This document shows positions 1 through 5,514 of a stretch of DNA of 5,514 bases, piece by piece. A program made the translations under genes and the position numbers. Numbering within the stretch: position 1 is the first letter of the stretch; each line of letters opens with the position of its first letter. The DNA is taken from assembly GCA_947573015.1 (NCBI GenBank), contig CANPDS010000178.1:1-5514 (forward strand), written 5' to 3'. This stretch comes from an uncultured Muribaculum sp. (GTDB taxonomy: Bacteria; Bacteroidota; Bacteroidia; Bacteroidales; Muribaculaceae). The notes under the pieces are model-generated. The model was not told the DNA's origin. It was given only the letters and a program-made list of their open reading frames with translations, and did no database searches.

Positions 1-1261
1 AGTTGTCGTTCTCGCGCTTGCGCACACTGCTCACAGGGGTTGGCCATCCGGTGAGCACTATCTGATGGTCGGTATTGACCGTAAGGTTGTAGTCGCTGTG
101 GGGAGTCTCCACACTGATTCGGCGCGAGAACGGTTTGGTCGATGTGAGACGCATCACCAACACATTGTCGGGATAGCTCATGAAGTACTCGCGTGTGTAG
201 TCGGCACTGCCTATGCTGTAGTTGATGTAGTGCACGGCATCGTCGATATCGAGCGTGCGTGAGTAGCCGGAATAGTCGCGGCCACCGAGTTCAAGTTCGA
301 TCTCGCTAAGCTGCGGCTTCTGTCCGGCGCCCTGAAGCGCGGTGATGGAGAGCTTGAAATATTTGTATCCGTCGACAGGCTGCGAAAGTTTGAAATATTT
401 CTTGGTTTTTCGCTCATCATCGGTCCAAAAAGTGCCCGACTGGGTGTCGATGGCCACATATTCCTTGCCGTCGGCCGAGCCGTAGAGCGTCCATGATTTA
501 GGGTCGCGCACAGGCATGTCGTTGCCCGAACCGATATAGTACCCTCTTACTTCGGGAGCTTTTGTGTATTCCCACGTGATGTCAACAGGGAAGGTGCGGC
601 CATCATGCTTCTCTGAAAACCACTTGGTGGAGGTGTTGCCGTCGAATGCGCTCTTTATCACCTCGCTTGATCCGACATTATTGTCATAGTTGGTCCATAT
701 CGACTCGGTCACTATCGATGGAAATCCGGTGTCATCAAGATGTATCTCCCCCAAAGTCTGGTATGATCCGAAATGATCCTTTGTGCCAAGGAGGGCATTG
801 AGATATTTTCCGGAACCGTCATAGTCGCCAAATGAAGCTTTTGAGTCATAGTAATTGTCATTGCCGGGATAATTGGCAAGGCTACCGGGCGCATGCGCCG
901 CGCTGAAAGCGCTCATATTGTCCTGAAGAGTGCGCCGGAAATCCTTAAGCGCACTGTGCACCGATGCTTTGCTATGCTTGTGGCCGCCGTCGTAGTTGGC
1001 ATCCTCACCGGGACCACCCGACCATATGGTCTTCTCGTTGGTCTGCACCACTTCGTTAAATACGTCGCCAAACACCATGGCACCCATATATCCATTACCG
1101 AGGGGCAAGGCCTCCTCCTCCCAATTTGTCGCCGGCTGACTGTAAGTAGCCCTCAGTGCCACTTGCGATGTTGTCGCCACACCCGAAGTCTGTGCCATAA
1201 CCTGCTGACCCGTAACCGACAGCACTCCCACCGCAGTTACGCCAATCAATAATCGTTTCAC
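1..1261 (-). CDS. GH95-family glycoside hydrolase (alpha-L-fucosidase/galactosidase type), N-terminal part, with inserted F5/8 type C domain
   Basis: This minus-strand frame is open from a GTG at 1261 to the left edge, giving 420 residues; the 3' end is missing. GTG is chosen because a TAA lies in frame three codons upstream and because it yields a clear signal peptide: basic MKRLL, a hydrophobic stretch to about residue 18, and probable cleavage after V-M-A (residue 23). Starting at the internal Met22 would lose the signal. Residues 36-84 match the GH95 N-terminal beta-sandwich (ALPLGNGYMGAMVFG, QTNEKTIWSGGP). The family's next strand follows at 167-176 (YQTLGEIHLD) and the sandwich resumes at about 328-375 (YSRTLDIDDA, YTREYFMSYPDNVLVMRL). 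Between them, about 187-325, sits a discoidin/CBM32-like domain (AFDGNTSTKWF, RDPKSWTLYGSADG, LSEIELELGG). Family knowledge: GH95 enzymes release alpha-1,2-linked L-fucose or alpha-L-galactose from glycans. The catalytic residues lie in the unseen part, so substrate and activity cannot be judged. The enzyme is probably periplasmic or surface-associated. The family call is firm; the specificity is unknown. Confidence 0.9.
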   Translation of the reverse strand, partial: MKRLLIGVTAVGVLSVTGQQVMAQTSGVATTSQVALRATYSQPATNWEEEALPLGNGYMGAMVFGDVFNEVVQTNEKTIWSGGPGEDANYDGGHKHSKASVHSALKDFRRTLQDNMSAFSAAHAPGSLANYPGNDNYYDSKASFGDYDGSGKYLNALLGTKDHFGSYQTLGEIHLDDTGFPSIVTESIWTNYDNNVGSSEVIKSAFDGNTSTKWFSEKHDGRTFPVDITWEYTKAPEVRGYYIGSGNDMPVRDPKSWTLYGSADGKEYVAIDTQSGTFWTDDERKTKKYFKLSQPVDGYKYFKLSITALQGAGQKPQLSEIELELGGRDYSGYSRTLDIDDAVHYINYSIGSADYTREYFMSYPDNVLVMRLTSTKPFSRRISVETPHSDYNLTVNTDHQIVLTGWPTPVSSVRKRENDN

Positions 1262-1279
1262 TTGTATTTTTTATGGTAA

Positions 1280-1378
1280 TTAAAAATGAATTAGCTTCAT
1301 TCCGTAAAATCTGCAACTATCCAGCTGATACCACTCCGTTTCATCACGTAAGGACGCACCTTGGCGCATCCGCTCCAT
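1280..1378 (-). CDS. Possible 32-residue leader ORF upstream of the GH95 gene
   Basis: An ATG at 1378 opens a short frame ending in TAA at 1280-1282, 18 bases before the GH95 GTG. The peptide runs from MERMRQGASLRDE through EWYQLDSC to GMKLIHF. It lies wholly inside the predicted leader transcript and overlaps both leader hairpins. It has no signal peptide or domain I recognise, and I have no homology evidence. It could be a leader peptide coupled to translation of the downstream gene, a decayed gene remnant, or a chance open frame in a structured RNA. Chance is a serious possibility at this length. Confidence 0.2.
   Translation of the reverse strand: MERMRQGASLRDETEWYQLDSCRFYGMKLIHF
1283..1303 (-). 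promoter_or_regulatory. AU-rich leader hairpin just upstream of the GH95 start
   Basis: On the minus strand AATGAA (1296-1301) and TTCATT (1285-1290) are perfect complements around the five-base loop GCTAA. Two further G-U pairs are possible at the base. The 3' arm runs straight into a T-rich tract, and the hairpin ends about 21 bases before the GTG. The shape resembles a weak intrinsic terminator or attenuator, but the stem has little G+C. Accessibility control of the translation start is an equally good reading. Confidence 0.35.
1352..1371 (-). promoter_or_regulatory. GC-rich hairpin in the GH95 mRNA leader
   Basis: Reading the minus strand from 1371, GGATGCGC pairs with GTGCGTCC through eight consecutive pairs (six Watson-Crick, two G-U) around a CAAG tetraloop. 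It lies roughly 40 bases after the predicted transcription start. No T-run follows, so it is not an intrinsic terminator. It could be a 5' stabilising structure, a protein-binding site, or one stem of a larger leader fold. Confidence 0.45.
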
Positions 1379-1413
1379 GATCAATGCTTCAAACTGTTGG
1401 CGGATTTTCGCTC

Positions 1414-1444
1414 CAAATATACAAAAACTCTACTCAATAGCAAA
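1414..1444 (-). promoter_or_regulatory. Bacteroidota-type promoter for the GH95 gene
   Basis: On the minus strand, TTTG (1441-1444) is followed after 19 bases by TATATTTG (1414-1421). This matches the Bacteroidota primary-sigma consensus of a -33 TTTG and a -7 TAnnTTTG at normal spacing. Transcription should start near 1409, leaving a leader of about 150 nt before the GTG at 1261. It lies between the helicase stop and the GH95 start, so the GH95 gene need not depend on read-through from the helicase. I see no clear intrinsic terminator after the helicase stop (1528): several four-base-pair stems occur but no T-run. Confidence 0.75.
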
Positions 1445-1451
1445 ATTTTGC
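1440..1451. repeat. Perfect 12-bp palindrome over the -33 box
   Basis: GCAAAATTTTGC is identical on both strands, and one half supplies the TTTG used as the -33 element of the GH95 promoter. A dimeric regulator bound here would occlude the promoter. Palindromes of this length in AT-rich sequence can also arise by chance, and flanking bases do not extend the symmetry. Confidence 0.4.
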
Positions 1452-1527
1452 GTCTGTGCAATGTCTGCGCATATTAACGGCGCCATGAAAGGAGCCCCCG
1501 GCCACCTACGCTGGTGCTACACCCCGG

Positions 1528-3561
1528 TCACTGACGGCGCTTGCGGCTACGGCGCAACTTGCCGGCAACGTCGCGATGGCGCTGGCTCTCGGCCTCGTCG
1601 CCTACCGACTCATACAGATCGGCCATACGCTCATGGAGCTGTGCGTTGGCGTCGTCGAGACCCTCTGCCTTCAGATAACGGTCGAGAGCATCGGTGAGGT
1701 TGCCCAGACGATGATGCGACTGACCGGCCATGAATGCCGCCATAAATGCCACATTTTCAGACTCATCTCCCTCTGCGCCAGAACAGATGACAGCCGCATG
1801 TTCAAAACAATCGACAGCCTCGCCGTAGGCACCGGAGTCGAAATATGTATGCCCCTTGCCCATCCATGCACCAAGGCAACCGGGCTGCAGGTCAATCGCC
1901 TTGTTGTAGTTGGCGATCACCGGAGTAGGATCCATACCCTCACGGCGGCACTCGTCGCCCATAGCCACATACTCCCTCGCCAGGCCGGCAAACCGACGAG
2001 CATCCTCATCAAGCAGTCCGCGCAGACGCTCCACCTCAGGCCCGTGCATGTCGGCATGCAGTAATTGCCGACGGGCAAAACGCATCATCAGCTCATTGCC
2101 AAGCTCATTGCGGCAACGCAGGCCCTCTATAAAGTGGGTAAAAGCCTCGGCGAGCTTCCCGTCGCGCACGGCAGTGAGCGCATGAGCATACTCATCGTCG
2201 GCACGCGCATCGTCGAGTGCGGAGGAGATCAGAGCGGTGTCGTTGAACGTGGTACTGAACCTCACGATGGCAGGATTGACAAAGATGTCGCGCTCGTTGA
2301 TGGTGCTTACCAGCCCCAGCCCCTGAAGCGAGCGGCAACGGCTCAGCCCCACATATGCCTGACCGCTGCTGAAAGCACCTTCGCCAAGGTCGATCTTAAC
2401 GTTGCTGAATGTCAGGCCCTGACTCTTGTGGATGGTAAGCGCCCATGCCAGACGCAATGGATACTGGGTGAAGGTGCCGAGCACCTCCTCCACCACCTTC
2501 TTGCTCTTCTCATCGTAGGTATAGCGGATATTCTCCCAAATGGTCGGCGCCACGGCATGCTTCTCGCCATTTTCAGTCTCTACCATCAGCACATCGTCAC
2601 TGGCCATGTAGACACGGCCCAGAGTGCCGTTGACCCAGCGCCGCTCCACATCATTTTTTATAAACACAACCTGCGCACCGACCTTAAGCGTAAGTTCCAT
2701 CGAGTTAGGCAGCGAACTTTCGGGAAATTCGCCACTCACCTCGCCATAGTATGTCACCTCAGGAGTGGAGAGTTCATGAAGATGGCGGGTATTGATAGAG
2801 TCGACCATATCGCGGCGCGTGGCAAGGGTCATGGTCATCTTGCCGCTATCTGCCTCATCAACGTCACTACCCACCAGACGGCTGTTGAGGCAATAGATAT
2901 CCTCACGCGCCGGACGCCCTACCCTCACGCGATCGAGCAGGGAGATAAATCCGGCATCGTTCTGCCGGTAGACCTTGCGCAACTCTATCGGCACCACGGC
3001 CAGTTGCTCGAAAGCATGGGCATTGAAAAAATAATTCTGCCTGTAATATCGCGCGAGTATGTCGCGCATGTCGGCAGTCACCACCGGTTCAAGCTGGAAT
3101 ATGTCGCCTACGAGGAGCAGCTGTTTGCCGCCGAAAGGCTCGCGCATATTGCCCGTATAGGTGCGCAACACCTTGTCGACAAAGTCGATTATGTCGGCAC
3201 GCACCATCGATATCTCGTCAATGATTATCAGCTCCACCTCACGGAGCAACTTCACCTTATCGCCACCGTAGTTGAGACGCTTGCGTATGCTTCGTGGCGA
3301 AAATTCAGGATCATCGGGAAGGAGGGGCTTGAATGGAAGTTTGAAAAAAGAATGGAGTGTCTGTCCGCCCACATTGACGGCAGCGATGCCTGTCGGAGCA
3401 AGCACCACATGCTTCTTACGTGTGTGGCTGCATATATATTTTAGGAATGTCGATTTGCCTGTGCCCGCCTTGCCGGTCATGAACACCGAGCGCCGGGTAT
3501 AGCTCACAAGCTTCCACACATTCTGAAACTCCGCGTTGTCGAGATCTATTTTCTGCTCCAT
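1528..3561 (-). CDS. PIF1/RecD-like superfamily 1 helicase with C-terminal tetratricopeptide region
   Basis: This is a complete 677-residue protein, predicted to be an ATP-driven 5'-to-3' DNA helicase of the PIF1-like SF1B group acting in the cytoplasm. Motifs in order: Walker A GKAGTGKS (30-37); motif Ia LAPTGIAAVNVGG (54-66); Walker B IIIDEISM (112-119, D115/E116); motif III VGDIFQLEPV (151-160); motif IV LRKVYRQND (194-202); motif V LAWALTIHKSQG (371-382); motif VI QAYVGLSRCRSLQGL (401-415) with the arginine at 408. All catalytic motifs are intact. From about 440 the protein becomes helical, with tetratricopeptide-like units near 540-585 and 610-665 (NYNKAIDLQPG, AYGEAVDCFEHA), ending in a basic tail RRSRKRRQ. 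Eukaryotic PIF1 lacks this tail; the TPR part probably binds a partner. The ATG at 3561 is preferred because only it keeps the residues before Walker A, and the next Met is 28. It is divergent from the antiporter. The precise role (fork restart, G-quadruplex or R-loop processing) cannot be read from sequence. Confidence 0.93.
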   Translation of the reverse strand: MEQKIDLDNAEFQNVWKLVSYTRRSVFMTGKAGTGKSTFLKYICSHTRKKHVVLAPTGIAAVNVGGQTLHSFFKLPFKPLLPDDPEFSPRSIRKRLNYGGDKVKLLREVELIIIDEISMVRADIIDFVDKVLRTYTGNMREPFGGKQLLLVGDIFQLEPVVTADMRDILARYYRQNYFFNAHAFEQLAVVPIELRKVYRQNDAGFISLLDRVRVGRPAREDIYCLNSRLVGSDVDEADSGKMTMTLATRRDMVDSINTRHLHELSTPEVTYYGEVSGEFPESSLPNSMELTLKVGAQVVFIKNDVERRWVNGTLGRVYMASDDVLMVETENGEKHAVAPTIWENIRYTYDEKSKKVVEEVLGTFTQYPLRLAWALTIHKSQGLTFSNVKIDLGEGAFSSGQAYVGLSRCRSLQGLGLVSTINERDIFVNPAIVRFSTTFNDTALISSALDDARADDEYAHALTAVRDGKLAEAFTHFIEGLRCRNELGNELMMRFARRQLLHADMHGPEVERLRGLLDEDARRFAGLAREYVAMGDECRREGMDPTPVIANYNKAIDLQPGCLGAWMGKGHTYFDSGAYGEAVDCFEHAAVICSGAEGDESENVAFMAAFMAGQSHHRLGNLTDALDRYLKAEGLDDANAQLHERMADLYESVGDEAESQRHRDVAGKLRRSRKRRQ

Positions 3562-3565
3562 ACCC

Positions 3566-3597
3566 CAAAGTTAGCAATCATTCCATTCATAGCCAAA
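3566..3597 (-). promoter_or_regulatory. Bacteroidota-type promoter for the helicase, nearly abutting the start codon
   Basis: On the minus strand, TTTG (3594-3597) is followed after 20 bases by TAACTTTG (3566-3573), a full match to the Bacteroidota -33/-7 pattern. Only four bases (GGGT) separate the -7 box from the ATG at 3561. With the usual few-base gap between the -7 box and +1, transcription would begin at or within a base or two of the start codon, giving a leaderless or near-leaderless mRNA. Confidence 0.65.
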
Positions 3598-3617
3598 TCG
3601 TCAATCACCACTATTTA

Positions 3618-3639
3618 GAAACTGTTTAAAACAAGTTCC
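3618..3639. promoter_or_regulatory. Imperfect dyad in the divergent intergenic region
   Basis: AACTGTTT (3620-3627) is mirrored by AAACAAGTT (3629-3637) around a single central A, with one extra base in the right arm. A one-base centre cannot form an RNA hairpin, so a DNA-level operator is the only sensible functional reading. It lies about 20 bases upstream of the helicase -33 box and about 85 bases before the antiporter start. In such AT-rich DNA chance symmetry is quite possible. Confidence 0.25.
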
Positions 3640-3672
3640 TTAATATTTAAAAACAAACTCTTAATCTTTTAA
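3639..3672 (+). repeat. Pair of direct repeats, 21-bp pitch, upstream of the antiporter
   Basis: CTTAATATTTAA (3639-3650) recurs with small changes as CTTAATCTTTTAA (3660-3672). The starts are 21 bases apart, two helical turns, so a regulator would see both copies on the same face. The pair is also bracketed by CCTTAA (3638-3643) and TTAAGG (3669-3674), a six-base inverted repeat. No TTTG or TTG -33 box exists on the plus strand between 3600 and the ATG; TTATAAAAT at 3686-3694 is the only promoter-like element. The antiporter promoter is therefore unresolved. Confidence 0.25.
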
Positions 3673-3723
3673 GGCTCTGGCAATGTTATAAAATCAAACA
3701 ACAACTTCTAATCTCACACTACA

Positions 3724-4758
3724 ATGTTTCACGACATACTTTTCGTAATCATCGGTCTGGTGCTGATCATCGCCGGAGGCAATTATCTTACCGACGGAGC
3801 CGTATCGGTTGCCAAACGTTTCGGAATATCAAGCCTGGTGATAGGCCTTACAGTGGTGGCGTTCGGTTCGTCGACACCCGATTTCGTGGTATGCTTCATC
3901 TCTACGCTCGCCGACAAGCCCGAACTGGCCCTTGGCGATATCGTAGGGGCCAACCTGTTCGACATAACTCTTGTGATAGGCATCGTGGCTCTGATAGCCC
4001 CGATATCCATCAGTTCGGAGATGGCCTACAAGGATCTGCCGATGCTGGCACTATCGTCGGTAGCACTGTTCATCTGCGGTGACGACCGTCTGGTCGATGG
4101 CACTACGCTCGACATCGTCAACCGCACCGACGGATTGATGCTCCTCTCGCTCTTCGTGATCTTCATGTGCTACACTATGGCAATGGTGAAGCGTCCGGCG
4201 ACACACCCTATAGCCAAGGCTCCACAGGCGGCCTCCCTACCTAAGCAGAAGAGCGTGGAGAAAGCCGAGGCCACCACCGCCGACCAGTCACGGCAAATGA
4301 AACCGTGGCTCGCCGCCATATGCATAATAGGCGGCTTGGCTGCACTCGTCTTCGGAGGACAGTGGCTCGTTGACGGCGCATCCGGACTGGCCAAGCGCCT
4401 CGGCATGTCGGAAGCGCTGATCGGCCTCACCATCGTGGGGATCGGCAGCTCAGTACCCGACCTGTCGACATCGGTCATCGCGGCCATCAAGAAGCAACCG
4501 TCGATCGCGCTCGGCAACGTGGTGGGAGCATGCATATTCAACGTGTTCTTCATCATCGGTCTCTGCGCCACAATAAAGCCGCTCAATGCCGGTAATATCA
4601 CCGCTATTGACTTCGGCACTCTCGTCACCGGATCGCTTCTGGTGCTTCTGTTCGGGGCTGTGATAGGCCGGAAGGTGATATCACGCGTTGAAGGAGCCAT
4701 ACTCGTGGCGCTCTATGTGGCCTACATGGTCTACCTCGTGCTCACCGCCGCACATTGA
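3724..4758 (+). CDS. CaCA-family sodium/calcium-type antiporter (YrbG-like)
   Basis: This 344-residue inner-membrane protein belongs to the Ca2+:cation antiporter superfamily, whose bacterial members typically use the sodium or proton gradient to expel calcium. It shows the expected two homologous halves. Each begins with a GG-x(2)-L-x-DGA segment (18-26 and 211-219), followed by an alpha-repeat: FGSSTPD (47-53) with LGDIVGANLFD (70-80), and IGSSVPDLSTS (240-250) with LGNVVGACIFN (263-273). A hydrophilic loop of about 155-193, rich in Ala, Lys and Glu, joins the halves, as in YrbG-type proteins. Both GTSxPE-type signatures here read GSSxPD, with Asp in place of the usual prokaryotic Glu, and the Asn of GSN is Cys270 in the second repeat. 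Ion preference is therefore uncertain. The ATG at 3724 starts directly on the first membrane helix. The stop is TGA, and the next gene begins 30 bases later, so the two are probably cotranscribed. Confidence 0.92.
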   Translation: MFHDILFVIIGLVLIIAGGNYLTDGAVSVAKRFGISSLVIGLTVVAFGSSTPDFVVCFISTLADKPELALGDIVGANLFDITLVIGIVALIAPISISSEMAYKDLPMLALSSVALFICGDDRLVDGTTLDIVNRTDGLMLLSLFVIFMCYTMAMVKRPATHPIAKAPQAASLPKQKSVEKAEATTADQSRQMKPWLAAICIIGGLAALVFGGQWLVDGASGLAKRLGMSEALIGLTIVGIGSSVPDLSTSVIAAIKKQPSIALGNVVGACIFNVFFIIGLCATIKPLNAGNITAIDFGTLVTGSLLVLLFGAVIGRKVISRVEGAILVALYVAYMVYLVLTAAH

Positions 4759-4788
4759 TTCCATAACGATATGAGCTATCCCTGAGCC

Positions 4789-5514
4789 ATGCCAACCTCT
4801 CAACGTCCATATACATTCGACCGTGTGGTGCGCATACTTGCTGGCGCACTCCTCCTTGCCGGTGCCATATGGCTGATAAACAGTCTGCGCAACGTGCTGC
4901 TCCCATTCTGTGTGGCATGCCTGATAGCTTATCTCCTTGAGCCGATAGTGGAACTTCTGCAAAAGATACTCCATATCAAGGGACGCATAATCCCCACGCT
5001 GCTCACCATCACAGCCGTGACTGCAATCATAATTCTGCTCGGACACATATTCGTGCCTTCGATAATCGATGAAGTGCAACAACTTGAGCAGATGCTGCGC
5101 CACACGGCCGGAAGCGACACTCCGGTGCCATTCGTTCCCGAAAATATCATCGAACCGGTGAGAAAATGGGCCGCGTCGATCGACCTAAACGACATCCTCA
5201 ACGACTCACACCTCCAGGCGCTCCTCAACCGTGGCACCACTTTCGTAGCCGCAACCATCGGGTTTCTGCTCCACACGCTCGAATGGCTGCTGACATTCGT
5301 ATAAGTGATCTTCATACTGATCGACTACCCGACGCTCATGACCAACCTGCGCCATCTCGTGCCGATGCGCTACCGCAAGGTTGTCTACAAGGTCGAGGAC
5401 GACATGAAGGACAGCATGAACCGCTATTTCCGCGGGCAGCTGCTAATCGCCGCCTGCGCCGCAGTGTTCTACTGTATCGGATTCTCCATCGTGGGCATTC
5501 CGCTGGCCATAGTG
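4789..5514 (+). pseudogene. AI-2E (PerM/YdiK) family transporter interrupted by an in-frame TAA; right end cut by window
   Basis: The ATG at 4789 opens a 171-residue frame ending in TAA at 5302-5304, but the same frame continues for 70 codons to the window edge with clear family sequence. Before the stop: membrane helices at about 13-33 and 36-57, a third at 67-93, a soluble loop, then a helix from about 152 ending WLLTFV. After it: VIFILIDYPTL, then RYFRGQLLIA-type and IGF-x(3)-GIPLAIV segments typical of AI-2E proteins, which are usually about 350-380 residues. The TAA falls inside a membrane helix, so 171 residues is not a natural end; a single change from a Tyr codon (TAT or TAC) would explain it. 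Codon use is unchanged after the stop, suggesting a recent mutation, a sequence error, or reinitiation at the GTG directly after it (5305). Family roles include export of autoinducer-2-like or other small molecules and sodium(lithium)/proton antiport; none can be assigned here. It probably shares a transcript with the antiporter. Confidence 0.8.
5302..5304 (+). other. Premature in-frame TAA within the AI-2E gene
   Basis: The context is GTA-TAA-GTG. The codons on both sides encode one continuous hydrophobic helix (LLTFV, stop, VIFILID). No frame change is needed to join the two halves. The next in-frame start-like codons are GTG at 5305 and ATG at 5338, either of which could begin a separate C-terminal fragment. 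Confidence 0.9.

Noticed and set aside
893..1252. A 119-codon plus-strand frame
   Set aside because: It is antisense to the signal peptide and N-terminal domain of the GH95 gene, which is well supported.
1352..1371. The GC-rich hairpin as an intrinsic terminator for the helicase gene
   Set aside because: It lies downstream of the GH95 promoter and no T-run follows on either strand.
2065..3444. A 459-codon open frame on the plus strand
   Set aside because: It lies entirely antisense to the helicase, whose motifs are all intact. Its translation shows no recognisable domain and is His-rich, as expected of a frame mirrored from a G+C-rich gene.
4170..4700. A 176-codon minus-strand frame
   Set aside because: It is antisense to the second half of the antiporter, which shows clear CaCA repeats. 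The antisense product has no recognisable domain.
5302..5304. TAA reassigned to an amino acid, or programmed stop read-through
   Set aside because: No other coding frame here contains an in-frame TAA. TAA reassignment is not known in Bacteroidales, and the following bases (GTG) are not a known read-through context. A nonsense mutation or sequence error is simpler.
4681..5315. Two minus-strand frames of 128 and 140 codons
   Set aside because: Both are shadows of the AI-2E gene. The plus-strand translation is clearly a membrane protein of that family, and these are not conserved-looking.
1..5514. An undescribed defence system or mobile island
   Set aside because: There are no toxin-antitoxin, nuclease, integrase or transposase signatures, terminal repeats or CRISPR-like arrays. 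The PIF1-like helicase with an antiporter next door has no visible defence partner, and composition and promoters look uniform.

Overview
The window looks like chromosomal DNA from a member of the Bacteroidales, plausibly a gut Muribaculaceae-type species; the family-level placement is inference. Support comes from Bacteroidota-type promoters (a TTTG -33 box and a TAnnTTTG -7 box) upstream of two genes, A-rich translation starts without a Shine-Dalgarno sequence, a secreted GH95-type glycosidase with an embedded discoidin domain, and a PIF1-like helicase fused to a tetratricopeptide C-terminus. No phage, transposon, CRISPR, tRNA or rRNA is visible.

Layout. From the left edge to 1261 (minus strand) lies the first 420 residues of a secreted GH95-family enzyme (alpha-L-fucosidase or alpha-L-galactosidase type). 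The catalytic and C-terminal parts are outside the window. Positions 1262-1527 hold its promoter and a roughly 150-nt leader with two hairpins, a 12-bp palindrome over the -33 box and a possible 32-residue leader ORF. Positions 1528-3561 (minus strand) encode a complete 677-residue PIF1/RecD-like helicase whose promoter sits so close to the ATG that the mRNA may be leaderless. A 162-bp AT-rich divergent intergenic region (3562-3723) follows. On the plus strand, 3724-4758 encodes a CaCA-family sodium/calcium-type antiporter. Thirty bases later, 4789 to the right edge encodes an AI-2E/PerM-family membrane protein whose frame is broken by an in-frame TAA at 5302-5304.

The genes do not form an obvious shared pathway. 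The antiporter and the AI-2E protein are probably one transcript of two inner-membrane transport proteins. The helicase is a nucleic-acid enzyme transcribed divergently from them, and the GH95 enzyme belongs to polysaccharide or glycan use with its own promoter. I found no convincing new defence or mobile system. The items most worth a second look are the interrupted AI-2E gene, the apparently leaderless helicase promoter, the structured GH95 leader, and the unusual cation-site residues of the antiporter.
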